A stretch of 64,000 nucleotides of DNA. Source: Pseudomonadota bacterium (lineage in GTDB: Bacteria; Pseudomonadota; Alphaproteobacteria; Geminicoccales; Geminicoccaceae). Positions 19,687 through 28,771 of this stretch are shown in pieces. Numbering within the stretch: position 1 is the stretch's first letter; each line of letters begins with the position of its first letter. A model generated the notes under the pieces. It was not told the DNA's origin and made no database searches. It saw only the letters and a list, made by a program, of their open reading frames with translations. The stretch is taken from assembly GCA_030549795.1 (NCBI GenBank), contig JAUQQO010000025.1, positions 1-64,000 on the forward strand, in the 5' to 3' direction. Made by a program: the position numbers and the translations under genes.

Positions 19687-20481
19687 TTACATGTAACCCG
19701 CCCGGCGCAGGCGCTCGAAGCTGTCCTCCGCCTCGTGGTCCATGGCCCGCCCGGCGCGCTCGGGGATCTTGGTCGATTCGAGCTCGGCGATGATGGCATC
19801 GAGCGTATCGGCGGTGCTCGGCACCGGGAAGGTGATGTCCTGATCGCCGAGCGAGCGGTAGCGTTTGCCGTCCTTGGCGAAGTAGAGCTCGATCACCGGG
19901 ATCCCTTCGCGGCGGGTGTACTTCCACACATCGAGCTCGGTCCAGTTCAAGATCGGGTGGACCCGCACATGGGTGCCCTTGGGAAAGCTGGTCATAAAGT
20001 GGTCCCAGAACTCGGGCGGCTGGTCCTTAAGCTGCCATTGGCCGCTCTCATCGCGCGGGCTGAAGATGCGCTCTTTGGCGCGGATGGCTTCTTCGTCGCG
20101 GCGGATGCCCAAGATGAGGCCCTCAAAGCCGTACTTGGCGAGCGCCGCCTTAAGCCCGAGGGTCTTGCGGGCGGCAGAGCGGGCGGCAGGCGGCAACGTG
20201 GGATCCGTCGCCTCAAGCGGCGGGCATTCCTCGCGGATGAAGCTAAGACCCCATTCCTTGGCGTAGCGATCGCGAAAGGCGTACATCTCGGGGAATTTCT
20301 TGCCGGTGTCGATGTGCAACACCGGAAAGGGCACGTGGCCGAAGAAGGCCTTCTTGCACAGCCAGATGACGACGTTGCTGTCCTTGCCGAGCGACCACAA
20401 GATGGCCAGGCGGTCGAGTTTCGCCTTCGCTTCGCGCAAAATGTAGATGCTCTCGGCCTCAAGCGCGTCGAGATGGTCCAT
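19687..20481 (-). CDS. cysD: Sulfate adenylyltransferase subunit 2
   Basis: 'AILWSLGKDSNVVIWLCKKAFFGHVPFPVLHIDTGKKFPEM', 'VHPILNWTELDVWKYTRREGIP'. Confidence 0.95.
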   Translation of the reverse strand: MDHLDALEAESIYILREAKAKLDRLAILWSLGKDSNVVIWLCKKAFFGHVPFPVLHIDTGKKFPEMYAFRDRYAKEWGLSFIREECPPLEATDPTLPPAARSAARKTLGLKAALAKYGFEGLILGIRRDEEAIRAKERIFSPRDESGQWQLKDQPPEFWDHFMTSFPKGTHVRVHPILNWTELDVWKYTRREGIPVIELYFAKDGKRYRSLGDQDITFPVPSTADTLDAIIAELESTKIPERAGRAMDHEAEDSFERLRRAGYM

Positions 20482-20594
20482 AGCTGCGATCCGGTGGCGG
20501 CTACAGGCGCCGGTGTGCGCCCGCAAAGCGCGGCCGTGTAGCCGCCGCCCGGCCGCTCGTCAACGCGCGCTTGGCCGCGCTCCTGCGCGCGGCC

Positions 20595-21281
20595 TCAGCG
20601 GCGGGTGGCGGCAAGGCGCTTTTTGATCGCGGCGAGCCGGCGCTGCCGCGCCGCCTTCCGCCGGTTGGGGGCAAAGCCCTTGGGCATCCCGCCATCGCGC
20701 CCGCTCTGCACGCGGCCGAGCTGGACCCACTGCCGCACCGGGCCGCTGTCGAGGTGCAAAAAGTCGGAGGCCGGATAATAGCCGACCCCGCCCGCTTCGA
20801 GGGCGAGCGCCGCCTTGTGCGCGGTGGCAAGCGGCACGCCCGGAAAGCGCAAGTCGATCGCCATCCCGTACATGTGCAGACTGTTGGCCGCCACCGCGCG
20901 CGAGCGCCGGCGCAGCATGGCATTCGTCTCGGGCGAGCGGTAGCCCGAGAGCACCTCAAGGGGGCCCGAAACACCGAGCTGGCGCTGCACGAGATAGGCG
21001 ATATCGAGGACCTGCGGGTCGATCTCGATGATCTCATCGGTGCGCCAGTCGCGCAACAGACGATCGATCGAGCGCAGGCTCTCTTCGATGTACTGCCCAT
21101 CGGCGAAGTAGACGGTGCGCAGACTCTCGCCCGTGTGGCGATGGTGGAGGGCGATCTGCCGGACGGGAACCGCCGCGAGCGCCCGCTGCCAGCGGCCCAA
21201 GAGGCCGCCCCCTAGGATCGGCAGACCGACGGCGAGGCCGAGGAGAAAGCGTCGACGGGATCCGACCGACCGCTCCGACAT
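20595..21281 (-). CDS. YcbK/DUF882-family (M15-like) protein with Tat-type signal
   Basis: 'SVGSRRRFLLGLAVG', 'LEVLSGYRSPETNAMLRRRSRAVAANSLHMYGMAIDLRFPGV'. Confidence 0.85.
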   Translation of the reverse strand: MSERSVGSRRRFLLGLAVGLPILGGGLLGRWQRALAAVPVRQIALHHRHTGESLRTVYFADGQYIEESLRSIDRLLRDWRTDEIIEIDPQVLDIAYLVQRQLGVSGPLEVLSGYRSPETNAMLRRRSRAVAANSLHMYGMAIDLRFPGVPLATAHKAALALEAGGVGYYPASDFLHLDSGPVRQWVQLGRVQSGRDGGMPKGFAPNRRKAARQRRLAAIKKRLAATRR

Positions 21282-21639
21282 GCCGTTCCCCCTCCTTTTC
21301 TGTCGCTCGCGCAGACCAAGCCCGAGAAACATCGATCTCGGGGGTTCGCTATCAGCTGAACGGGGCCCTAGCTAGGCGATCTGAAGTCAATCTGCAACAG
21401 TCTCTGTGTGATTCGCTCCCGAGATACTGGACAGCGCGGCGTGATACCGTCAACCGCTCGATGCGTGACTTCAAAGCAACTATACTCGTTGCGAACGCGC
21501 AACGGTTTTGCCGTGAAGCGACGAAAAACAACCTTCTCCGATGTGTCCGAGCCGACCATCGGTCCGATGCGCACGCCAGCGGTACCGCATTACAGACGCT
21601 CGAGCGGCGCGGATCTTCCCGCGCGCGCGCGGATCGACG

Positions 21640-22614
21640 ATGCTTGTGGCGATGACGCCGGAGCTCTCGATCGTCGTGCCCCTCTTCAACGAGGAGGACA
21701 ATGTCGGCCCGCTCTATGAAGCGATCGCGGCCGCACTCGAGCCTTTGCCGGTTGCGGTCGAGCTCCTGCTGGTCGACGACGGTTCGCGCGATGGCACCTT
21801 CGCTCGCGCGCTCGCCCTGCCGCGCAGCGCCAAGCCGCAGCTGCGGATCGTCAAGCTCAAGCGCAACTATGGCCAGACGGCGGCGATGGCCACCGGGATT
21901 GCGCTCGCGCGCGGGCGGGTGATCGTGACCATGGACGGCGATCTGCAGAACGATCCCGCCGACATCCCGCGCCTGCTCGCCAAGCTCGAGGAAGGTTACG
22001 ATCTCGTCGTGGGTTGGCGGCGCGAGCGCAAGGACCACTGGTCGCGGGTGCTGCCCTCGAAGATCGCCAACCGTTTGATCGGCTGGATCACAGGGGTGCC
22101 GATCAAGGACAATGGCTGTTCGCTCAAGGCCTATCGCGCGGAACTCATCAAGGCGATCCCCCTCTATGCCGAGATGCACCGCTTCATCCCGGCGATGGCG
22201 AGCTTGGCTGGCGCGCGGGTGGCCGAGCTCGAGGTGCGCCACCATCCCCGCCGCTTCGGCCGCTCGAAATACGGCTTTTCCCGCATCTACAAGGTACTGG
22301 TCGATCTGCTCGCGATTGCCACCATCCTCGATTTCGCCCGTCGGCCGATGCGGTGGCTCGTCGGCACCGGGCTTGCGGCGGCACTGTGCGCTACCTTTGC
22401 CGGCCTGCTCTTCGTGCTCACCCGCGAGCAGCCGGGTGTGGCCTTTCAAGGCGTGGTCATGCTAAGTGGTGCTCTGTCCGCCTTTTTGCTCTTCCTTGCG
22501 CTGTTGAGCTATCTCTTGCACAGCACCCGTGCCGCTCGCCTCGACCGTTTTCGGCTCCTTGCCGCCCGCTTAGGCGCAGAGCCGAGCACCGCCGCCGCAA
22601 GGGCCGTCCCATGA
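21640..22614 (+). CDS. GT2 polyprenyl-phosphate glycosyltransferase (ArnC/DPM1-like) with C-terminal TM segments
   Basis: 'LSIVVPLFNEEDNVGPLYEAI', 'LLVDDGSRDGTF', 'VTMDGDLQNDPADIPRLL', 'DNGCSLKAYRAELI'. Confidence 0.88.
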   Translation: MLVAMTPELSIVVPLFNEEDNVGPLYEAIAAALEPLPVAVELLLVDDGSRDGTFARALALPRSAKPQLRIVKLKRNYGQTAAMATGIALARGRVIVTMDGDLQNDPADIPRLLAKLEEGYDLVVGWRRERKDHWSRVLPSKIANRLIGWITGVPIKDNGCSLKAYRAELIKAIPLYAEMHRFIPAMASLAGARVAELEVRHHPRRFGRSKYGFSRIYKVLVDLLAIATILDFARRPMRWLVGTGLAAALCATFAGLLFVLTREQPGVAFQGVVMLSGALSAFLLFLALLSYLLHSTRAARLDRFRLLAARLGAEPSTAAARAVP

Positions 22615-23567
22615 CCGCCGAGCCTACCCCCCGCCATCTCGCCGCAGCGGTCGGCACGATCTCGATCGTGGTGCCGCTCGGCCGCGAGTATGAAGACCTG
22701 GCAGCGCGCCATGCGCGGTTGCGCGCCGGGCTCGCACCGCTCGCGCGGCCGCTCGAGTTCGTCTACGTGCTCGATGGGCCGCTTGCGCACAACCGCGCCG
22801 CACTTGCCGCCCTGCGCCGGGCCGGCGAGCCGATCGAGGTCCTCGCCTTTGCCCATCCCATGGGCGAGGCTGCCGCCTTAAGCGTCGGCCTGCGTCACGC
22901 CCGCGGCGGGATCGTGCTCACCACCGATCCCGACTTTGCCCTCGATCCTGCCGAACTGCCGCGCCTTGTGCACCGGCTCGAGACGAGCGAAGCGGACCTC
23001 GTCGTCGGAGCCCGCCGCCCCTTCGGCCGCTCGGGCGGCGGCAAGCTCGAGCGGCTGCTGGGCTGGTTGTTCGGCTGCCGCTTTGAGGATGTGCGCAGCC
23101 CCGTTCGCGCCATGCGGGCTGCGGTTGCCGCCAAACTCACCTTCTACGGCAACCAGCACCGCTTTTTGCCGCTCATCGCCCAAGCCCAGGGCTTCGCTGT
23201 CGAGGAACTGCCCATCCCCACTGCCGGCCGCGACGGCCTAAGGCTTGTGGGGGCGATGGGCTGGCCGAGCCTGTTGCTCGATGTCGCCACCGTCTTTTTC
23301 CTTTTGCGCTTTCTCGAAAAACCTTTTCGCTTTTTCGGCGGCTTCGGGCTGCTCGTGCTCGCTTTTGGCGGCCTTGCCACCGGCTGGCTGATCTTTGAGC
23401 GCCTGGTCTTGGGCGTGCCGTTGGGCGACCGGCCGGCGCTCATCCTCTCGACCCTTATGGTTGTGCTCGGCATCCAGATCATCGCCGTAGGCTTGATCGG
23501 CGAGCTCGTGACCTTCGCCTGGGCGCGCGAGAATCCCGAGCACCGGGTCGAACGCATCGTCGAATGA
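22611..23567 (+). CDS. Second, divergent GT2 glycosyltransferase
   Basis: ATGA overlap with previous gene; 'ISIVVPLGREYEDL', 'LTTDPDFALDPAELPRLV', TM C-terminus. Confidence 0.78.
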   Translation: MTAEPTPRHLAAAVGTISIVVPLGREYEDLAARHARLRAGLAPLARPLEFVYVLDGPLAHNRAALAALRRAGEPIEVLAFAHPMGEAAALSVGLRHARGGIVLTTDPDFALDPAELPRLVHRLETSEADLVVGARRPFGRSGGGKLERLLGWLFGCRFEDVRSPVRAMRAAVAAKLTFYGNQHRFLPLIAQAQGFAVEELPIPTAGRDGLRLVGAMGWPSLLLDVATVFFLLRFLEKPFRFFGGFGLLVLAFGGLATGWLIFERLVLGVPLGDRPALILSTLMVVLGIQIIAVGLIGELVTFAWARENPEHRVERIVE

Positions 23568-23659
23568 GCGCAAAGCGGCGGCGCACACTGCGGCCCTTGA
23601 TTTCAGGCTTCTCTAATATTAGATAGCGCGCAGAAACCGACCGCTCGGGGGAGCCAACC

Positions 23660-24175
23660 ATGCCCGCGCTCACCGATCGCGCCTGGTCGCCCTATTTCGC
23701 GGGGGCGCTCTTGGGCCTGTTGCAGATTCCCGCCTTCCTGCTGATCGGCACCGCGCTCGGTGCCTCTTCCTCTTTCGTCACGGTCTCGGCCACGCTCGCC
23801 TCCTTGGTCGATCCGGCGATCCAGCAGATCGACTATGCCGCCAAGCATCTCTCCGGAGCCAAGAACTGGTGGCAGGTGGCGCTCGTGGTGGGGATCGCGC
23901 TCGGCGCCTTCCTCTCCGCCACGCTCTCGGGCACCCGCCGCCGGGGTATCGCGCCCGTGTGGGCGCGCGCCCTTGGCACCAAAAGCCCGGCCACGCGCTT
24001 TGCCCTTGCCTTCCTGGGCGGCTTTTTGATGCTGGCAGGTGCCCGCATCGCCGATGGCTGCACCTCCGGCCACGGTCTTTCCGGCATGGCCCAGCTCGCG
24101 GTCGGCTCGTTCGTCGCGATCGCCGCCACCTTCGCCGGTGGGATCGCGATGGCGCATCTGTTGCGGCGTGTGTGA
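23660..24175 (+). CDS. YeeE/YedE family membrane protein (sulfur-compound transporter component)
   Basis: 'FLGGFLMLAGARIADGCTSGHGLSGMAQLAVGSFV'. Confidence 0.82.
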   Translation: MPALTDRAWSPYFAGALLGLLQIPAFLLIGTALGASSSFVTVSATLASLVDPAIQQIDYAAKHLSGAKNWWQVALVVGIALGAFLSATLSGTRRRGIAPVWARALGTKSPATRFALAFLGGFLMLAGARIADGCTSGHGLSGMAQLAVGSFVAIAATFAGGIAMAHLLRRV

Positions 24176-24187
24176 GGGAGATCGCCC

Positions 24188-24814
24188 ATGTCGGTGCTCT
24201 CGGCCGTTCTTTTGGGCCTCGCTATGGGCGTGGTCTTCGGTTTCGTGCTCGAAAAATCGCGCGTCTTCGAGCCGGCTGTCATCTTGGGCCAGCTGCAGCT
24301 GCGCAACTTCTTGATGCTCAAGATCTTCCTCTCGGGTGTCGCAGCCGGGCTTGTGGTCATCGGCGCGCTCGTCGCCAGCGGGCTTTCGGGGCTGCACCCC
24401 AAAGCGGCGATCTGGACCGCCGACATCGTGGGCGGGCTGATCTTGGGTGCCGGCATCGCGCTCGCCGGTGCCTGCCCGGGCACCACGCTCGCCCAGATCG
24501 GCGCCGGCTACCGCGATGCCTGGTTCACCCTCGCCGGTGGTCTGTTGGGTGCGCTCACCTTCACCTACCTCGAGCCGACACTGCGGCCGGTGCTGCTCGA
24601 AGGCGGAGCGGGCAAGCTCACCCTCGATAAGGTCTTGGGCATTCCCTTCCCCTGGCTCGCCTTCGGCTTCGCTGCCCTGATCATCGCCGGCCTCATCGCC
24701 CTCGAGCGGTGGCGGCCCTGGCGCACGGAAGTCGGCGCCGACGCCGACGGCCTCTTGCCGCCGCCCGAGCCTTCTGCACCGGCAGCTGTGCCGGCGGCAG
24801 CGTCCCGCAGCTGA
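24188..24814 (+). CDS. YeeE/YedE family membrane protein, second subunit
   Basis: 'GVVFGFVLEKSRVFEP', 'LAGACPGTTLAQIGAGYRDAWFTLAGGLLGAL'. Confidence 0.82.
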   Translation: MSVLSAVLLGLAMGVVFGFVLEKSRVFEPAVILGQLQLRNFLMLKIFLSGVAAGLVVIGALVASGLSGLHPKAAIWTADIVGGLILGAGIALAGACPGTTLAQIGAGYRDAWFTLAGGLLGALTFTYLEPTLRPVLLEGGAGKLTLDKVLGIPFPWLAFGFAALIIAGLIALERWRPWRTEVGADADGLLPPPEPSAPAAVPAAASRS

Positions 24815-24849
24815 GCAACCCCTTTTCGATTGGCCTCCCTGATCCCTTG

Positions 24850-24877
24850 CCCGCCGGCTCGCCGGCGGGCTTTTTTT
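24850..24877 (+). terminator. Rho-independent terminator
   Basis: CCCGCCGGC-TC-GCCGGCGGG followed by CTTTTTTT. Confidence 0.85.
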
Positions 24878-25017
24878 CGCGTCCGGGAAGCGGGACGGGA
24901 CTGCTCGACCATACGCTCAGCGCATAGTCGCGATGTGTTTTTTGCGCATGCTCAGTTGAGGTGGAATAGTGCGTGCTCATCGATAACGAAGAGGCATGAG
25001 AGCCTCCGAGGAAGAGC

Positions 25018-25210
25018 GTGCGCAGCGATCGCATGAGCCGCATCCTCGAGCAGAACGGCCGGGTGCTCGTTCCGGAGGAAGGGAAGTCACTGCCAATTTA
25101 AGCATCCCAATCGATCTGGGCTCGTGACCGTGCCGCATCCGGTAAAGGACCTTCCGCTCGGCACGGTCCGCTCGATCGCGCGCCAGTCGGGTCTTCGCCT
25201 GCGTCCGTGA
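25018..25210 (+). pseudogene. hicA: HicA toxin gene with a +1 frameshift
   Basis: Frame at 25018: VRSDRMSRILEQNGRVLV; +1 frame: RRKGSHCQFKHPNRSGLVTVPHPVKDLPLGTLRSIARQSGLRLRP*, together a typical HicA. Confidence 0.75.
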
Positions 25211-25256
25211 GGCGCACGCGCTGTGTGAGCGTCCTTAAAGCGGAGGGAGCAGGGAG

Positions 25257-25679
25257 GTGAGCTTGCGCTTTTATCTCGCCATTCTGGAACCCGCCGAAGG
25301 AGGCGGCTACGGCGTCGTTTTTCCCGATTTCCCGGGCTGCGTGACGAGGGGGCGCGACGCCGAAGAAGCGACCAGGAACGCTCTCGAAGCGCTTCTTCTC
25401 CACGTCGAAGGGATGATCGAAGAGGGGCTCGAGCTACCCGAGCCTTCTCCAGCCGATGCGCCCTTGCCCGAGTGGCTCGCCGAACTCGACCCGAGCCGTT
25501 GCATCCGCGTTCTCTTGCCGGTCGAACGCGCCCAAAAACCGGTGCGGGTGAACATCATGATCGAGGAAGGGCTGCTCGCCCGCATCGACCGGGTGGCCGC
25601 GTTGCGCGGTCAAACGCGCTCGGCCTTTTTGGCGGAAGCGGCGCGGCGGATGCTCGCGGAAGGCCGCGAGGCGGCCTGA
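25257..25679 (+). CDS. hicB: HicB-family antitoxin (HicB fold plus RHH)
   Basis: 'GGYGVVFPDFPGCVTRGRDAEEATRNALEALLLHVEGMIEEG' and RHH-like 'VRVNIMIEEGLLARIDRVAALRGQTRSAFLAEAARRML'. Confidence 0.88.
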   Translation: MSLRFYLAILEPAEGGGYGVVFPDFPGCVTRGRDAEEATRNALEALLLHVEGMIEEGLELPEPSPADAPLPEWLAELDPSRCIRVLLPVERAQKPVRVNIMIEEGLLARIDRVAALRGQTRSAFLAEAARRMLAEGREAA

Positions 25680-25690
25680 AGAAACGGCGC

Positions 25691-27304
25691 TCAGACAGCG
25701 GCACGCTCGCGGGCTTCCAAAAGCGCCTCGAGCGCATCGAGCCGATCGGCCTCGGCTGCCGGCTTGTCCCAGCGGATGCGCAACACGCGCGGAAAGCGCA
25801 GGGCGATGCCGGATTTGTGCCGGGTCGAACGCTGGATGCCCTCAAAACCGATCTCGAAGACGAGGACCGGCTCGACCGCCCGCACAGGGCCGAAGCGGGC
25901 GATGGTATGCGCGCGGATCCAGCGATCCAGCCGCACGAGCTCTTCATCCGTGTAGCCCGAATAGGCCTTGGCCACCGGCACCAACTCGAGTCCTTGCGGT
26001 CCCTCGCGCCAGGCACCGAAGGTGTAATCGGAATAAAAAGACGAGCGCTTGCCGTGGCCGCGCTGCGCGTAGAGGAGCACGAGATCGGCCGTAAAGGGAT
26101 CGCGCTTCCACTTCCACCACAGCCCCTTGATGCGTCCGGCGCGGTAGGGGCTCGCCTTGTGCTTGAGCACAAGGCCCTCGATCGCCGGATGGGGCGGTGC
26201 GCGGCGCAGCGCCTCGAGTTCGGCAAGGCTGTGCGCGGAAAGCAGGGGCGAGGGAAGCAAGCGCGGACAAGAGAAACGGGCGAGCAGCGCATCCAGCCGC
26301 GCGCGCCGATCAACAAAGGGCAAAGGGCGCAGATCGACCTCGTCTTCAGCGAGGAGGTCATAAACAAGAAGGCCGACCGGATAATCGGCGAGCAGCCGTG
26401 GTGAGATCTGCTTGCGGTTCAGGCGTTGCTGGAGGTCGTTGAAGCTGCCAATCGTGCCGGCGCGGACGACCACAAGCTCGCCATCCAGCACAGCGCGCAG
26501 GTCCAAGGCGTGCACCGTCTGCACGAGATCGGGAAAGCCGGCGGTGATCTCCTCGCCGCTGCGCGCGTAAAGGCGCACGCCTTTGGGGCTGATCGCGAGC
26601 TGGGCGCGGATGCCGTCCCATTTCCACTCCACCGCCCACGCATCGAGGGTATCAGCGATCGCGGGGTGATCTTCGGGTTCGAGCGGGTGGGCGAGCATGA
26701 AGGGGCGGAAGGCGAGCGCCTCCTCGGTTCCGGGCTGCGGGCCTTTGCCCTCGAGCCAAGCGAACAGCGCCTCATAGGGCGGCGCTTGTGCGTGCCAGAG
26801 CTCTTCGATCCGCACCGGATCGACTGCCCCGAGTTCCGCCAGCACCTCGCGCACGAGGCCAACTGAGACCCCAACCCGCGGGGCGCCGGTGAGGAGCTTT
26901 AAAAGCGCCCAGCGGCCGGTGGCATCGAGCCGGTCGAGGAGCTCGCCGAGCACAGCGGGAAGCTCGGCTTTGGGGGTGCGGGTGAGCCGATCGACCACCT
27001 CGGCGAGCGGTGGCGGGGAAGCCCGGCGCTCCCCTTCCGGCCAAAGCAGCGCCACGGTTTCGGCGAGATCGCCGACATAGTCATAGGACCAAGCGAACAG
27101 CACGGGATCGGTGCGGGTGACGGCCAGTGCGCGCACGAGCGCCGGTTTGGCATGCGGAAGCCTAAGCGTGCCCAAAAGCGCAGCTAAAGCCCAGCCGCGA
27201 TCGGGATCGGGAGTGGACCGCAGATAGGCGCTTAAGAGCGCCCGCTTGGCGGTGCGCTGCGGGGAATGGAGGAGGCGTTCGAGGAGCTCGGCGAAACGCT
27301 GCAT
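25691..27304 (-). CDS. ATP-dependent DNA ligase (exonuclease/damage-response-associated type)
   Basis: 'EWKWDGIRAQLAISPKGVRLYARSGEEITAGFPDL', 'LDGELVVVRAG', 'EGLVLKHKASPYRAGRIKGLWWKWKRDP'. Confidence 0.92.
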   Translation of the reverse strand: MQRFAELLERLLHSPQRTAKRALLSAYLRSTPDPDRGWALAALLGTLRLPHAKPALVRALAVTRTDPVLFAWSYDYVGDLAETVALLWPEGERRASPPPLAEVVDRLTRTPKAELPAVLGELLDRLDATGRWALLKLLTGAPRVGVSVGLVREVLAELGAVDPVRIEELWHAQAPPYEALFAWLEGKGPQPGTEEALAFRPFMLAHPLEPEDHPAIADTLDAWAVEWKWDGIRAQLAISPKGVRLYARSGEEITAGFPDLVQTVHALDLRAVLDGELVVVRAGTIGSFNDLQQRLNRKQISPRLLADYPVGLLVYDLLAEDEVDLRPLPFVDRRARLDALLARFSCPRLLPSPLLSAHSLAELEALRRAPPHPAIEGLVLKHKASPYRAGRIKGLWWKWKRDPFTADLVLLYAQRGHGKRSSFYSDYTFGAWREGPQGLELVPVAKAYSGYTDEELVRLDRWIRAHTIARFGPVRAVEPVLVFEIGFEGIQRSTRHKSGIALRFPRVLRIRWDKPAAEADRLDALEALLEARERAAV

Positions 27305-27709
27305 CTAAAAAGAGGGTGTGCGTCCTCAAGGCGGCGAGGACGGTGAGGGCTGCGCCCGCGAGCGAGGAGGTAGCGGCCAGCAGCCGCACGACAAGGGCGA
27401 GCTCTGGTGCACCGAGAGCGCACCGGCGTCAGCCGGCTAAGCCGTGCGAGAAGAGCAGCAAAGCACGAGCTGGATTGTCAGGCCGCACGCGCAACGGAAG
27501 CGGGCAATGAGCTGGGAAGATCGGCTTGCGCGCAGTACGCCCCTTGCTCGGCATTGTTTGCACGGTTGCGCCCAGCACCCAGCTCGGCAAGAGGGCAGTG
27601 CAGGCGGTCCATGCACGGAAAGATGCGACACTTGCACGCTTCGCGGTTCGCCCCTTCAAGAAAGAAGCCTAAAAATCACGAGGTCTGATCAGCCTCCCTG
27701 TACCTCGGC

Positions 27710-27750
27710 GGGCCGGACGGGAACGATCTCCTCCGGCCCGATGCTTTTTT
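27710..27750 (+). terminator. Putative rho-independent terminator
   Basis: GGGCCGGA ... TCCGGCCC stem followed by GATGCTTTTTT; no + strand CDS upstream. Confidence 0.5.
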
Positions 27751-27754
27751 ACGC

Positions 27755-28771
27755 TCACCCGCTCTCGTCCTCATAGCCGAGAAGCGCAAGCGAGCGGGCG
27801 GCGATGCCGCGCTGTGCTAGAGCATAGCTGAGAGCTTCCTCGCGGCCGTGGGTGATCCACACCTCCTCGGCTGCGACCTCGCTGCAGGTGGCAAGGAGCT
27901 CGTCCCAATCGGCGTGATCGGAGATCACAAGCGGCAGCTCGACGCCACGCTGTTTGGCGCGCTGCTTGACCCGCATCCAGCCTGAGGCGAGGGCGATGAG
28001 CGGATCGGGCAGCCGGCGGATCCAGCGATCGGCAAGAGCAGAAGGCGGGGCGAGCACGATCGCACCCGCGAGCTCGCGCCGGGCCTGGCCGCGTTCTCCA
28101 ACCGTAGCCGGAAGACAAGGCCCCAAGCGCACCCCGAGCTGTTCGTAGAGCGCGCAAAGGGGCAAAAGCGCTCCGTGGAGATAGATCGGACGATCATAGC
28201 CAGCTGCGCGCAACAGCGCGATCAGCCGCTGGCACTTGCCGAGCGCGTAGACGCCGACCACGATGGCGCGTTCGGGATTGTCGGTCTGGGCGCGCACGAG
28301 CTTGGCGATCTCGTCTTCAGCCGGGGGGTGGCGGAAGACCGGCAGACCGAAGGTCGCTTCGGTGATCCAGAGATCACAACGCACCGGTGCAAAGGCGGTG
28401 CAGGTGGGATCCGGCCTGCGCTTAAAGTCCCCCGACCAGACCACCCGCGTCCCCTGGTATTCGAGTACGATCTGGGCCGAGCCGAGCACATGGCCGGCAG
28501 GGGCCAACCACAGCCGGACCTCACCGAGCGTGATGCGCGCGCCCAAGGGCAGCGGCCGCAGGCGCCCAAAGGCCCCGTGCCCGAAGCGTGCTTCGAGAAG
28601 GGCACAGGTCTCGGGCGTGGCGATCACCTCGTCGTGCCCGGGGCGGGCGTGGTCGGTGTGGGCATGGCTGATCACCGCCCGCGGCACCGGGCGCAAGGGA
28701 TCCAAAAAGAAGTCGCCCGGGCGCACGAACAATCCTTGCGGCCGGGATTCGAGCCAGGAAAAGCGGCTCAT
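27755..28771 (-). CDS. Ligase-associated DNA damage response exonuclease (MBL/beta-CASP)
   Basis: 'FLDPLRPVPRAVISHAHTDHARPGHDEVIATPET', 'GHVLGSAQIVLEY', 'VVWSGDFKRRPDPT', 'LVISDHADWDELL'. Confidence 0.88.
   Translation of the reverse strand: MSRFSWLESRPQGLFVRPGDFFLDPLRPVPRAVISHAHTDHARPGHDEVIATPETCALLEARFGHGAFGRLRPLPLGARITLGEVRLWLAPAGHVLGSAQIVLEYQGTRVVWSGDFKRRPDPTCTAFAPVRCDLWITEATFGLPVFRHPPAEDEIAKLVRAQTDNPERAIVVGVYALGKCQRLIALLRAAGYDRPIYLHGALLPLCALYEQLGVRLGPCLPATVGERGQARRELAGAIVLAPPSALADRWIRRLPDPLIALASGWMRVKQRAKQRGVELPLVISDHADWDELLATCSEVAAEEVWITHGREEALSYALAQRGIAARSLALLGYEDESG

Noticed and set aside
21282-21639. Lower-GC region before the GT2 pair as a mobile-element remnant
   Set aside because: No recognizable mobile gene fragment; may simply be a promoter region.
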